Numbered from the stretch's first letter, positions 21,109-34,041 are shown. The stretch is DNA of 64,000 bases from Gymnothorax reevesii (GCA_029721435.1 CM056583.1:77131120-77195119); one strand, 5' to 3'. Notes: generated by a model from the letters alone, not told the origin. A program made the numbers and translations.

Positions 21109-23726
21109 CTGCAAAGCAAAGGATACAAATCCAAGCTAAGACCTCAACATGGCAAAAGAAATGCACTCATGGACTCAATGTAGCAATTGTTCATATTATG
21201 CTACTTTCATATTGTTTCATAGAGCATGCAGGATATAAATGACATACCGTATAATTACAAAATAAAACAGACATGTGATGGCTCCTAACCATTCCTAAGA
21301 TGTGTTATATGATTTATTTCAACCAACTCACACATAAACAGTCAACTCCAGCACTTACAAAACACTTACAATGACAGTTTGGTGTCTAGGCTCTGACCCT
21401 GATGCAACCTGTGCCTACTTAGCTTGCGGAGAAGAAAACAGAGAGTGCCAGTATATACCCCCCACCCCTGTGGGGGAAATTCAGATCCCGCAGGTGTGAT
21501 GCTGGTGTTGAGGTGGGATGTTAACTAGAAGCAGGCAGGGGTGATACAGCAGCGAAAAGCAATGCAGTACAGCAGCAGGCAGAGCCGTGTTTTGTTATAG
21601 AGCAGGAGAGCAGTTTCAATAGCTTACCTACCTGGGGGGGGGGGTGTCTGCCAGCACTTGCTCCACAAGCTGCACCTCATTTATATGCTACCTCAATTCA
21701 GAGCCTATTCAGCCTTTATTATACAGCCTTAAAACAATATTTTGTGATATTTTCATATCACAGTTGGTTCTGCAGTGAACATGTTGTGTAGAATTTTTCC
21801 AACAGATATTGATTGAGGAGGGCGAATAATATTTGCTGAAGCGAAGGACATGCAGCAGTACTTAAACATCCTATCACACCAAATTCCTAATCCTTAGAAA
21901 GTGAGATATATTTCATTCCATATAATTGCAGTTTGTAAACCACATATATCCATCCTGAACAATGCTTATTTCTCCTCAGATAGCAAAGATCCAGTGTAGT
22001 AGCCATTGTATTGTAATGCCACAGAATAAATAAAAGGAATAATAAATTAATTCATAATTGTTACTTGAAATTAAAGTTGTAATCCTCCCCTATTGCATTT
22101 ATTTTAAAGCATTTGGACATTTAAATGGTATTTGAGTATGTTTGCAGTTTCTCATCATTACAGATAGCGTTGAGTTATTTCTTCATCCGAAATGCTTAGA
22201 CAGGTACACAGTATGAGCCATACTTGAACACAAGTATTTTTCTTATGCGGAGTGAAAAATTTGGACTTGGAAAAGAAAATGAAAATATTGCGTCAATGCG
22301 TTACGTCTAATTACTTGAAGTTACGTCTACTGAATTTTTGTTTTAAACAAATCAACTTTTTAGAAAGCTCAGTAACCTAATTTCAATAGGTTAGATTAAA
22401 CAATATTCTCTCATCACATTAATTGCGACTCATGACCAATTTTTTTTTTTTTTTTTTTGTGTGTATGCAGTTCAGAACACATTGTTTTGCAATCTCTAAA
22501 TCCAAGCTTACTCACATGCAAACATGCATCTCATTACAGTCCCAAGCTGAAATTTCCATTTTCTGACATGTATTAGGTAAGGCTAACGGTGCTATAATTG
22601 GAACTGGAGTTGGGAATTTGACCTATTTTGTGCACTTTCAAGTCACCTAATGGGGACATGGCAGCCCTGCTAATATTTGACACATTAACTCATGAGCAGG
22701 GAGGAAATCCAGTGGGTAACTCACACCTATTTATGATGCATGAAAGTCCTTTTCAGATTTTAAGATGTACACAGTTTTGGACGCTAAATTATGTATAATA
22801 ATCAATCGATCAGCACAAGAATCACAATGTGGGATTCATTTTAGTGAATATTTGTCAACAAAAAACATTTCTGATATAGTAGTTCAGAAATGCTCTTCCC
22901 TGAGGGCATGTTATAATTTACAACGGCTAAGTTGAACATAAAAATGAATTTGGTCGTTGAAGCAGTGCTAGTGCCAAAATATTCATTGTCAAAATTAAGG
23001 ATAGATCATTGTCCAAAAGAGCACTCTTACTCCTCAGTTTCATTGTAAAATTTATACAGAAGCTGAAAATAATGATGTACTGTATCTGCTGAAAAAGATA
23101 CAGACTGCCCAATGGCTGGCCATTATGGGTCCACAGAAAGACCAGCTGCCGGCCTGCCAGACTTTAGCAAAATGGCACGGCAGCAGTCTGCTAGCAGGCA
23201 TTCCAGATGAAGCTCATCTGCTAAGAGCAGAATACACGCTGTTCCGTCTGGCCGATGGTTTTATAACCAACCGACTGCTGAATTACCAATTTTCAAAACA
23301 CAAGTTGTGGCCGGTGGCAGTCCAAAGGTACTTACTTGCTTGGATGTAAGTATTATTTTATTATTATTTTTAAACCATTCATTGGTAGTAATGCAGGCAT
23401 GTCTGACAATATTAGATTGAGGTTGAAGGTAAAAGCCTTTACCGTGATGGTTGAAGCATGACTCTGATGCAAAATGGTTCACTAGCCTTCGGGAAGCCAT
23501 ATAGGTAGAAGAATTTAAAAAAAAAAAAAAAACTGGTCTCTGTGCATTAGCTTCATCTTGAGGTGACTCACTACAGTGTCTGTTTTCTCCTTGGCCTAGG
23601 GAGGGCTTAAATGTTTTGTATTGTCTGCACTTAAATGATTGTGAGAAACCTCCAGGATACAAAATAATTATATATGAGTGCTCTGACCATGTTCAATATT
23701 GTATGATGAATAGTATAAATCCTTAC
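21109..23726. other. Intron between the last two LamG2 exons in the window
   Basis: No transposon with clear ends. It contains a poly-T run near 22440, a G10 run near 21633 and a poly-A run near 23517. An open frame at 23125-23349 resembles no known protein. Confidence 0.6.
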
Positions 23727-23870
23727 CGCCAAAAAATAAATCATTGCCAGAAGCAACGTGGAAAGGTGAGCTTGCATGTGCCGTAGCCTCCTTATCCACA
23801 GTTAGGCTTATACGACCTCGCCACGCATTTAGTTCCACAGAATGCCATTGTCCATCATTTATGCTTGACC
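23727..23870 (-). CDS. cntnap3/4-like: CNTNAP exon: middle of laminin-G domain 2
   Basis: The acceptor is TTCCCAG above 23870 and the donor is GTAAGG below 23727. The 144 bases start by completing a Gly codon, then S-S-I-N-D-G-Q-W-H-S-V, the hallmark LamG strand motif, and end DLFFGG one base into a Gly codon. The intron separating it from the previous exon is only about 440 bases, the shortest in the window. Confidence 0.92.
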
Positions 23871-24310
23871 CTGGGAACAATAAAAAGGATAGTTTGAAAG
23901 ATGGAAACAAATTCCATAGACTGACAGATACTATAAAATTGAAATGATTTCTCCTGTTGTGTCTGCAACTGAAAATACTATTTTTTTATTTTTTTAGCCG
24001 AGAGAATTCAAGCAAAATGTCAAGCACCAAGCAAATGCAGTCTCACTTTTAGGCTTGTGCAAAGCTGCTGAGAAAAAAAAATGCGTAATTTTCTTGTTGA
24101 AAAGCCTTTCATCAGAACTAGAAAGGAATTTAGTACTAATTCCTCCCACACATTTCCCTACTTCACAATCGCAACCTTCTTCTGAAATATTCTCACTAAT
24201 AAATGAACAACATTGGCTGCTATACATGCAATCTAAATAATACATTTCAAATACGTGCATGAAATAATTTAGCACGAAGTTTGGAATGAGGAGCATGCCA
24301 ATGACATTAC

Positions 24311-24572
24311 CTGATGTAATATTGGCCAAAATTCTCCCAAGCTTAGTTATTTGGAGTTTGGCTTTGCCCTCACTGAGATAAAGCCATAAGCTCTCTCCGT
24401 GTTGACGCATTTCTGCGGTCATCAGAAGACCTGCTTTGTTCCATGTCCTGAAATGCAGGCTGACCGATAACCTCTCCTTTTGTTGAGGCCCGGGTAACTG
24501 CAGGTAGCTCTCAGATCCTAAAAATGTCACTGGCACATCAGCGGGCTCAGAGCACACAAATGTGATGTTTCC
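24311..24572 (-). CDS. cntnap3/4-like: CNTNAP exon: start of laminin-G domain 2
   Basis: The acceptor is TACTTTCAG above 24572 and the donor is GTAATG below 24311. The 262 bases begin GNITF (an N-glycosylation sequon also common in relatives), then VCSEP, VPVTFL, SYLQLPG and HFRTWNKAGLL, the family signature of LamG2. The end reads LANITSG with another N-I-T sequon, and the exon stops one base into a Gly codon. The phases match both neighbouring exons. Confidence 0.93.
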
Positions 24573-24934
24573 CTGAAAGTACAAACAATAATGAGCTTTA
24601 ATAAATGGGTGAAGTTTTCTTGACAGCAGAGGAGGAGAGGAGGGTTGGAGTGGTAGGTGCTCTCACTGGCTAAAGGATATCCTGAAGGAGGGCAATTAAT
24701 ATCATAGTAATGATGCTAATCAACCTTGTAGTAATGAGATCCACAAGGATCTGCCTCATTTGGCTGTGATGCTGCCGTGAGCACGAAATCGGGTAAAATG
24801 TGAACTAATGACTACGGCCATGTGTCAGTAACTCTGCCATCTGTACCAAGCTGAAATATGCGTGCAACCTCCCAGATACAATATGGTATTTAATTGAAAA
24901 GACTAGAGACACTCAAATGGTTTAAACATTATGT

Positions 24935-26636
24935 CCAATAGGAGCGACCTGATATACAATACGGCACATCGTCAGGCGGATATGACGGCAGAAAATCACG
25001 GGTCAAATGTAAAAATGTCGATGAGTGAACTTCCGCTCATATCTGTGCACGGTCAAACGCTAGCTAATATAATGGCAATTTATAGTGTTTCGTTCCAAAA
25101 CATGAACTCCGGCTTTGACTCGTTTGTAATGTTTATTTGAACTTTGCGGTATTTTCATGTTCATATCTGTGTATCCACGATGGTATTCGACTGCAAAGCT
25201 GCGCAATGCTCATCGCACTTCATCATGCACGTATTGGCTTGGCGAAGCTGGTCTGATTACTAGAAGTTAGGGGTGTAACGATTCTGAATCAATTCTGAAT
25301 CAATGTTTTTTAAGGCATAGGCCATGGGGCGAACATCAGAGTTTTCCCTTTTCCTTTATTAAACCTGACGCAGTCTTGAACGAAAGTGCCAAACATCAAA
25401 GGGAATGACATAATACACAAAAACACATATTTGGCCATTTCGTGTGATTGTGATCATTTATAGCTCACATTCACGTCTCCTCCTCTTTCATTTTTTCCAC
25501 CTTGTGTACATTTTAGACGCTTGAAATCCAGGGCGATCTGAAAATAAATCTCTTTATTTTTTATTTTATCATTATAGATCTCCTAAAAATACCACAATGA
25601 GAGATGAAATGCTGAGTTGGGATGTGGCGATGTTCAACAAGGATTTTTTTAAAAGTGTGATAAGACAACTTGCCGTCATGGGGTGTGTAGGCAGTTGCGT
25701 GAAATTTCTTGAAACATACACACCTGAAGCGGCTTAAAAACATTTAAAATGTCGTCGGGAAGAAAACTAAGATTAGATTTCACAAATTGCAGGTGCTCCG
25801 CCCTTCCTTAAATCTGCTCTCGTGTACTTGACCTAAATACAAACAAGAAATTTAGCCAGTGGTCTATAACGATTAAGATGTGATGGTGAAAAGCAGACAA
25901 ACCTAACTGGGCTACTGAGTTAGATTAAAAGAATGCCAATTTGAATAATTAGAAATTACATCTCTCATTGTAGCATTTTTAGGACATTAATTTAAAAAGG
26001 ATTTGTTATAAGATCGCCCTGGAGTTTAATTGCCTTAAAAATACACAAGGTGGAAAACAATCTGAAAAGCGGATGAAACGTGAATGTGAGATATAAATTA
26101 TCACAGTCGCACGAAATGCCGTGGCAATGGCAATCGTGTTCAAGCAGAGCTGTTCTATGCTGCATTTTGAAATTTAAATGGGCAATCAAACATGTTGTCT
26201 TAATTAACAGCTCTACTCATTTAACTTAAGGAGTAAACGAATCCACCATTTGATTGCCACTCAAGCAAAGTAAATGGGAACAGGTATACATTTCTTAGAG
26301 TTGCCTAATTGGTTAATAGGATGACAATTTTGTATTCATTTGCTTGGCTCCTCTCAGCACGTAGCCGAAAAATAATGATGTCAGTCAAGTTTTTCCGGAA
26401 GCATTTACCATGCCCTCTGATGTCAAGCGCTTTTGTTCACAGGGGTTATTAAAGGAAAAGGAGAGGCCCAGATGTTCGTCCCATGGTAGCAGGTGGTGTT
26501 ACTACGCGTTAAAAAAACATCTATTCAGAATCGTCACACCGCGACTGGAAGTGCGGATGTCGACAAAAAATCCCCTTCTTTCATCTCATCTCCCAATTTA
26601 GGACAGTTTTGCGCCATATCGGATCGCTCCTATTGG
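24935..26636. mobile_element. Candidate DNA transposon with CCAATAGGAGCGA termini and a large internal foldback
   Basis: Left CCAATAGGAGCGACCTGATAT and right (reversed) CCAATAGGAGCGATCCGATAT differ at 2 of 21 positions and lie 1.7 kb apart in opposite orientation. Inside, 25434-25606 and 25959-26120 form a second, long inverted repeat (about 165-bp arms). No transposase domain is recognisable and no clear target duplication is seen, so the assignment is by structure only. Confidence 0.45.
25434..26120. repeat. Long inverted repeat, arms of about 165 bp
   Basis: The left arm contains TTTCGTGTGATTGTGAT, CACATTCACGT, CCACCTTGTGTA, CCAGGGCGATCT and CACAATGAGAGATG in that order. The right arm contains the reverse complement of the same series. 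The spacer of about 350 bases shows nothing recognisable. It may be a foldback element nested in, or part of, the larger candidate transposon. Confidence 0.65.
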
Positions 26637-27975
26637 TGCCACCCACCTTGATGGAGCCAGAGCGCTCAGTGAGCCCGGCATAGACAAAGATAATGGGGTG
26701 GGGCATTTGTTTCATAAGAATTATGAACTAAAAGAGCAATAATTATATAGTGATCAAAATTAAACCCTTCATTTTTATGGCAACTTATTGTGGAGTGTAC
26801 TGGAACAGAGCCGAGGAATTCTGACATTTTGTCAATGCAGGACAGCACCATGCCATTTTCAAACTGGTGCTTCAACCTAAGTGATTATCTGTGTTGTAAA
26901 GGTCAAATATTTCATACATTTTTGGAAGGTCAAGAGCCCATAAAGTCAGCTAAACTGAGTACCTGTGATAAAATAGAAAGAGCAATAAAAAAGCTATTAG
27001 GGAAGAGGTTCAAAGATAGCTTCCCTGACCATTTTTATCTTTGTCTTTTAAGGTCCACTTGTTAAAATAAAGTGACTTCCACAAATTGCAGCGGGCTGAT
27101 TGATTACTTTAAAAATATGCGATAAAAAATACATTTCCTTTGATTTTCCAACAAATACACTCCTTTGTGAGGTTTCTTACCTCACAATACTTTTTTTCCA
27201 CTCAAAGATACTTTGGAAATTTTTAGGGTTTTGTCCAGTTTTAAAAACTTATTTTAAATGACAAGATATACTGTGATAAGCATATTTTGTGCAAGACGCT
27301 CTCCAGTATCTTTTACCTCACTAACCTTTACTGATGTGAGCAAGCGATCTGATATAGGTATTGTCTGATCATGTACTGATTATGTATTTTATTTCACTGT
27401 GAATGGTCTGGTCACTGATCATTATGGCCAACCTAAAGTAATATGAAATCAGCATTTAAAGAAATACACTTTATATATAACCATATATAACCACATATGT
27501 GAATTAATTGACTTACTTTTACTGATGGAATGATAGATTGGCATTTTACCCCCCGTGTTGCTAAAAGTTTACTAAATGGCTAAACTACTCTGGGATGTTG
27601 AGTCATCTATCAGCATACAGAACCTGAGGTTTTGGGCATGGTGTCAAAACTGTCAATGGATAGAAACTTCTCAGCCACATGCAGAGCTATCTGAAATTAA
27701 CTGGGATATCTCTTATTTCACAACTATTTTAATAACACATGCAGTTCATACTAACACGTCTTGACAGCCAAATTTAGGGTGCAGTTTGCAGAAGTTTGCT
27801 CAAAAATGAAGTGTATGCCTATGAAGTGAATACTACATACGCACCAGTCTCCACAGTCAGGCCCAAGGAAAAAAGCAGTGTAAGAATTTGCAGGTCAACA
27901 AAAAAGATGTTTTTCACTTTTGCTATAGTCTAACTGTAAATCAAGTTGACAAAAAAAGTTATTTTGAAAACATAC

Positions 27976-28116
27976 CGATGCTGTTACGTGGAGCTTGATT
28001 TTTGCAGAATCTATCACACTGACATCATTATAGAGCAAGTTCTCCAGGCACCCATGGAAGTTTCTTTTAGAATATGTTCTTGATTTCCCATGGCCTGGAA
28101 TGCCTCCAAAACTGAG
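27976..28116 (-). CDS. cntnap3/4-like: CNTNAP exon: end of laminin-G domain 1
   Basis: The exon follows acceptor CCTAAG and precedes donor GTATGT. It is 141 bases, phase 0 at both ends, 47 codons, so skipping it would keep frame. It starts LSFGGIP and contains RNFHGCLENLLYNDV, the LamG1 closing block with its conserved Cys. Compared with relatives, the usual NLYYNGV is here NLLYNDV. A (TG)n tract lies about 34-77 bases upstream of the acceptor on the sense strand, and a Tc1-like transposon starts about 90 bases upstream. Confidence 0.92.
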
Positions 28117-28148
28117 CTTAGGAAATAAGATTATTGCGATGTTAAATA

Positions 28149-28193
28149 AAACACACACACGCACACGCACACGCACACACACACACACACACA
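28149..28193. repeat. (CA)n microsatellite, (TG)n on the gene's sense strand
   Basis: About 45 bases of CA repeats with several CG interruptions, lying 34-77 bases upstream of the acceptor of the LamG1-end exon on the sense strand and abutting the Tc1-like element at 28206. Confidence 0.95.
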
Positions 28194-28205
28194 TTACAAC
28201 AATCA

Positions 28206-29503
28206 CAGTGAATTCAGAACATATTCAGACCACCTCACTTTTTTCACATTTGCTATGTTGCACCCTTATGCTGAAAATTGACAGAATATAATTGATGTCC
28301 CAGGGCAATATGGAGGTAACATCACAATTTGCGTTACCATTACACAGAATGGGGTCCTCCACCGTCATTTCAATATAGGCCCTTACAACACACCTCATAT
28401 TCTCACATATCTCACATCTCACATATCTCGGACAATGTGTCTTTCCACCGCTCTGCAGTGGTCAAGAACTGGTTTCAACACCATCCACAGTTGAATACGA
28501 TTCCTTCCACCATACTCTCTTTTTCTGAATCCAATCGAAGAGTTTTTCTCAGCATGGTGGTGGAAAGTTTACGATCTGTGGCCCCAGGCTCAGGTACCCT
28601 GAGGAGGCCTGTAAGTGAACTAACACCGCAGCTGTGCAAGGATGGATTCCACATTCAAGACGGTTCTTCCCACGTTGTCTCGTCAAAGAGGATATCGCCT
28701 GAGATGTTGATGAAATTCTCTGGCACTCTCACACTGTGGGAAGAAGATTCTCTGGTCTGATGACACCAAGATTGAACTGTTTGTCCTCTAAGCGCACTTG
28801 AAGGAAACCAGGCACCAACGATCACCTGCCCAATACCATTACAACGGTGGAGCAGCATCACGCTGTGGTGGTGTTTTTCTCTGGCAGGGATTGGGGGACT
28901 GGTCAGGTTTGAGGGGAAGCTGAATAGAGCAAAGTACAGAACTATCCCTGATGAACCTCTTCAAGAGTGCTCAGGACCTCAGACTGGGCCAAAGGTTCTC
29001 CTTCCAACAGGACAATGTCCCTAAGCTCACAGTCAAGGGCACACAGGAGTGGCTTGGGGACAATTCTGTGAATGTTTTTGAGTGGTCCAACCAGATCCCT
29101 GACATGAACCAAACTGAACACCTCTGGAGAGACCTAAAATAGGTGCCAACTGCTGTTCCCCAGCCAACTTCACAAAGCATGAAAGGAAATGTGGAGAAGA
29201 ATGGCTGAGAATCCCCAAATCTAGGAGTGCAAAGCTTGCTGTGTTACACCCACGAGGACTCAAGACTGTAATTACAGCCAATGGTGCTCCAACTAAGGAC
29301 TGTGTAAAGGGTCTGAGTACTTTGATGATGTGATATCAGCTTTTCACTTTTAATAAATTTACAAAAAAATTCTAAAATTCTGTCTTCGTTTAGTATTCTG
29401 GGGTATCAAGTATAGATTGAGGGGCAAAAATGAATTCAAACAATTTTAAGCTTTATGCTGCAAAATAAAAGTCAAGGGGTCTGAAAACTTTCTGACTGCA
29501 CTG
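28206..29503 (+). mobile_element. Tc1-like DNA transposon, degenerate, about 1.3 kb
   Basis: Ends are CAGTGAATTCAGAACATATTCAGACC on the left and CAGTGCAGTCAGAAAGTTTTCAGACC (reversed) on the right, extended by a longer similar stretch. The plus strand carries transposase remnants: FQQDNVPKLT then GTQEWLGDN, VFEWSNQIPDMNQTEHLWRDLK-like codons at 28951-29142, with frameshifts and stops before it. Tc1 transposases use a DDE triad, and the QQDN Asp and the EHLW Glu survive. Inactive. Confidence 0.85.
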
Positions 29504-30817
29504 CATATGCATATGTTTTCTTCAATGTGGAAGAAATGTATACATGGCTAAAAGTACTTTGAGACATAATTAAAATAATGCAGACGTGAGGCACCCTTAT
29601 GCAGTATTATTAAGCAAAAGTTTGTTAAATAGAACCTTTGACAGATATTACTGAGTTAGTGAGTTTTTACCCTTATAAGGTGAAGGTTATGAGTTCGGAT
29701 GTGAGAGCGGTTAGCTTATCATTGCAGCTTGAATGTTATAGCTGTTTAATCAGCACTTTATTTAATGCTTGGGGGAATTCGAAGAAAAATGGACAAAATT
29801 GTTATCTTTATTATGGAGAAAGGGCATATTTTGTGTTTGGAGAGGTTACTGGTGACCAATGATGTTCAACTGCACTGATATTGATAAATTCATGCTAAAC
29901 TCAACCAGAAAATCATTAGTTCATGCTGAATTTCATGCACCAAAAGTTAATTTGTGTTAAATATATGATTAATATATGATTTGACAGTGAACCATTTTGA
30001 TGGATCTCTCACTTTGGGGAGACACCTGGATAGCTGTCAAATTTAGCTCATAGCAAGCGGGTAATCTAGAATGTAATGTTCAAGATGAATTTACTAGTGG
30101 GCAAGAAGTTTATGATTCCAGAAAAGTATAGTTTTAAGCCCTAGCAGTTTTTCAATTGTCAGTATTATTTTTTTGCTAATTCAAAGTTGAATTTTCATGA
30201 AGATATTTTTGTGTTTGCAGCCCCTTTTCTCCGCCAAAATCATAAAAATAAACTGAAATACGATGGGAGTTTAAATGCTTCAAGTGTCTAGACTCAATGT
30301 AGCCAAATTTTTTCTGCCTGTAAAGCAGCAATCTTGAATTATAAAGCCTCAAATCAGGTATCACCTAAATAGCCAGATTTGGCTTCTGCGAAAGGGGTTA
30401 AAGGTGTGCCAGCCTCTTTTGACAGTTTGCCACTCCTTTTATCATGCTTACTTATGGCTTTTGCATTTCGTCAGCATGTATCTATATAAACTCAGGTAAA
30501 CAATTCCCATTGACAGATCGTGGGAGAGTTTTAGGTAGTCCTGCAGTGCATCGTATATGATAGGGAAAATGAAGAGTTAAGTCCTCATAACTTTGCAAAG
30601 CAAATTAAACATTTTCATTTTGCTTTGCCATAGCAGAAGAGAACAAAGTGCAGCTTAAGAGTTCATCGGCTGAAGTAAACAGGAAACAATGACCCGATAA
30701 CCTCAAATGTCCACCTGATGAACCATTGATGAACTATTCATATAATGTAAGATACATACATCCATCAACATAAAACAATAACACAATGCTACAAGGACAG
30801 TGAGAAGGACAACACAC
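29504..30817. other. Intron, nothing recognised
   Basis: Unique-looking AT-rich sequence with only short open frames. Confidence 0.6.
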
Positions 30818-31002
30818 CTCATTATTCATGTCAGCGTGACTGAAGTCTCCATTTATTTCGAACTGATGCGTGCTCTTGTCCACAGTGAAATTAATATGCC
30901 TATTCATACGTTCAATAATCACAGAGTGCCAGTGCTGGTCATCAAGTAGACTTCCAAGAGTCACCATGTTTTGGCTTTCTGGAGACATGGACCTTGATTT
31001 GC
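30818..31002 (-). CDS. cntnap3/4-like: CNTNAP exon: middle of laminin-G domain 1
   Basis: The acceptor TTTTTGCAG ends at 31003 and the donor is GTGTGT below 30818. The 185 bases complete a Gly codon and end in phase 0 after Glu. The strongly conserved block GSLLDDQHWHSVIIER is present, followed by NFTVDKSTHQF, which includes an N-F-T glycosylation sequon seen in CNTNAP3/4/5. The exon ends MNNE, where family members have an acidic stretch before the SFGGIP motif encoded by the next exon. The GTGTGT donor is weaker than GTAAGT but usable. Confidence 0.92.
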
Positions 31003-32387
31003 CTGCAAAAATATACATCAGATGCAATGCCATTATAGTAATTGTATGGATATGATTGAATTTTTAGATACAATATATTTCACTGAATTACCCATTTCAA
31101 CTTACTTACAGACAAAGACAGTGCAGTAGGAGAGAAGATCATCGAGAATATTTTAAGCTCATCATCTGCCAGAATCCTCACGTACACTTAAAAGACAGCT
31201 GGTAGGGCAAGTATACTGCATACTGCAAGCATCTCAAATCACTAACTACAAAATACCCTAGTAGAGTATGCATTCAAGAAGGAAATGAAATCAACATGCA
31301 GTACATTATTATTCATTGAAATTGCTATGCACAAGGAGGTCAAATATAATATATTAATTAGTCCGTTCACATTATGGTGTGAAATGTTTGCTTCAGATCA
31401 CCTGGTGCGATAATATGTATTTTTTTCTTGCTGATGAAACAAACAGAATATACATTACAGCCTTAATCTAATCAGTCCCACCAGTCCATTTTCTCATTTT
31501 ATTCATGCACAAATGGTGATTTATTTGTACTCAGTGTCTTAGGCATATAAAAACCAATGGAGTTGCTAAATAAATAAATTTGTGGGTAAGAAAAATGATG
31601 ATTAATTGAGAGTCCCCAGTCACTCTTAGTTTATGTCATAGAGGAAGGGTTCACTTCTACCTAGATATCACTTGACAGAAAATAATGCTTTTGAGAAAAG
31701 GCTAAAAATTTAGCATTAATCACAATGCCAAGATACAAAGAAGAATTCATTGAATTAAGGAAAATAATGATAAATGTAATTTCTGTACTGAAAAAAAAAT
31801 AATCTTTTCTCTGTTTTTCACTATTGTTTTGCCTTACTCTGTGACTGGAAAATAAAATCAGCAGCGGGAGCAGTAGAGAAGCTATCCTGTGCCTGGAGAT
31901 GAGTACTGTGATTTGGTAGATGAAAACAGAGGCATGGATGACTGCATTTCTTGCACCCAAGTGTAACTGCAGCGGGAAAAAAATCCTCACACGTTTTGTG
32001 TACATTTTCATGAGGATAATTCAATGCTTTTCTCTCATCAGATAAAATTAGAGAGCTCTGGGAAATGGTGACCAGCTGCCCACTTTTCACACTGTTCCCC
32101 CAAGAATATCAGCACTGAAAATACCCTCACCATGTACTACAGTGTACCATAAAGTGCAATTCTCAGAGCCAACATAAATTTAAAAAGATAACAGTGAAGC
32201 ACATGGTTAGAATATGTCTGTGCAGATATTTCCATCTGTGCCTTCAGTTTCCCATGCAAGCTTATGACCATATATGTTACTGTAGAGAATACTTCAATGC
32301 ATGGATATTACAAAATGAATTGAACATTTCAAGCATTGTTAGTTTGTTCCAATAGAATGTGTGTTAGATTGTTTGTCTGTCCCGTAC
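31003..32387. other. Intron, nothing recognised
   Basis: Short overlapping minus-strand frames at 31661-32090 show no domain and poor codon character. Confidence 0.6.
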
Positions 32388-33133
32388 TTAAAGGTTCTCT
32401 GACATGAAGCACAATGCCTGAAAGTGTTGGTTTATTTTGTTCTCCATGATTATTTATATCTTTCTATGCACTCAAAAGCTGAAAAATCCAGCAATTGCCA
32501 GGAAGAAAAGTGATTTTTTTGGCACTCTTACGCCTTGCCCCCTGAAAAAGTAGGAAGTTTCCGAGACATAAGTCACATGATTCTATGATGTCATCAAAGG
32601 AAGGACCTCTGCCATCGAGGTCTCTGCACGGTCTCTTTGCACGCTTGTTTACCCAAGCTTTCTATTGGGTTTGTTTAGTGTATGAGCCAGAAATTAAGAT
32701 ATCTGTGTACCTATCTATCCATCTATCTAATTCTTACACTTGACAAACCATGTTATGTAGGCTAACGTAGCTAGATGGCTGGATACATAGTGGACATGAG
32801 GACAACTATCCAAACTCAGGTAGCTATAAATCTAATGACGAGTGTAGAATAAGGCGTCAAGATAGCTTGCCGATTCATTAAAAAAATATTGTATTTACGT
32901 TGTGACTGACGTTATAAGACTACAAGCCAGCGTTAGTTCCACAGTGATCACGGGTGCCCACCTCCTACAGCACAGCCAGGGATCAGGCATCACAATACAG
33001 CCTCCCGAGTTCATCTGGCTAATAATGCGATGGCAACTTATGAAAGTAAACAGCCTATTGCTTTAAACTTCAGGATTATTCGCCAGAATATTTGCCAGAA
33101 TAGGTAGCATTAAGCCGCTTTCACACCGGACGC

Positions 33134-34041
33134 AAGGAAAAACGTGACTGTCGGTTGACGGTCGGTGGTTGCAGAATTGGCTACTTCAGTCAGACACTGT
33201 GGTACAGTTTCTGTCTTTAGCATTGCCCGGGATGCGCCACGTGATTACAAAGAGCACATTAAGAACACAAGAGCTAAGGTGTCCACCAGGAACAACCTCC
33301 TGCGCCAATTGACAAATTCAAAGTGGGGAGCTCACCCAAGCACGCTGCGCACAACGGCACTAGCCCTGTGCTTTTCCACCGCTGAATATGCCTGCCCAGC
33401 ATGGTATAATTCAAGCCACGCACACAAACTAGACCCTATCCTCAATGAGACCTGCAGGATAGTGACCGGGTGCATCAAAACAATCCCCACACCCTGCCTT
33501 TACGCCCTCTCTGGCATTGCCCCCCCTGACATCCGCAGAGCAGTCACCGCCAAAGCTGAGCGCGCAAAGCAGGCCAACGACAAACAGCACCCCCTGCATG
33601 AACACTTAGCTCCCCAGAAACGGCTCAGGTCCAGAAACTGCTTCCTGGATGCCACAGCAGAACTGGGCAGCACACCACCTATAGCCAGGACTGCAGAGTG
33701 GCACAGCCAGTGGAACAGCCTGGGCAGCCAGACAACCCAATGGACAGAGAGAGGCATCATCCCAGATGAATGTCTCGCAACTGGCCATGAACAACCTTGG
33801 GCCATCTGGAAAACCCTGCGGGTTGGCGAAGGACGCTGTAAGGCATCCGTGAAAAAATGGAAACTAGCAGGCTCTGGTGAATGTGTGTGAGGTGTACCAC
33901 AAACCATGGACCACATCATGAGATGCGTCTTTGGCCCACAATGTACTGGAGATGACCTGGCCGAACCAAATGCTGCTGCACTTGCCTGCGCCAATCACTG
34001 GAAAGACGTGATATAGACGACGGCCAGACACGAAGAAGAAG
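33134..34041 (+). mobile_element. 5'-truncated non-LTR retrotransposon (LINE) with 11-bp target duplication
   Basis: ACACCGGACGC occurs on both sides (33123-33133 and 34042-34052), and the insert ends in CGAAGAAGAAG, a typical short 3' tail. The coding part is the 3' end of a LINE ORF2. The interrupted sequence (a foldback repeat) is rejoined when the insert is removed, which supports the boundaries. Confidence 0.8.
33165..34017 (+). pseudogene. LINE ORF2 C-terminus (post-reverse-transcriptase region)
   Basis: An open frame runs 33165-33890 and contains the blocks KNTRAKVSTRNNLLRQLTN, LRTTALALCFSTAEYACPAW and LDPILNETCRIVTGC, then GIAPPDIRR, all typical of the region after the RT catalytic domain in fish LINEs. 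A TGA at 33888-33890 interrupts a C-terminal Cys/His motif. Past it the same frame continues with PQTMDHIMRC and ends near 34017. The RT catalytic motif and endonuclease are absent through 5' truncation. Clade not assigned. Confidence 0.75.

Noticed and set aside
23125..23349. Plus-strand open frame of 74 codons with balanced composition
   Set aside because: No domain, no splice context, and it lies in an intron antisense to cntnap; not supported as a gene.
33500..33994. Minus-strand open frames opposite the LINE
   Set aside because: They mirror the LINE ORF2 remnant on the plus strand, whose family motifs are unmistakable.
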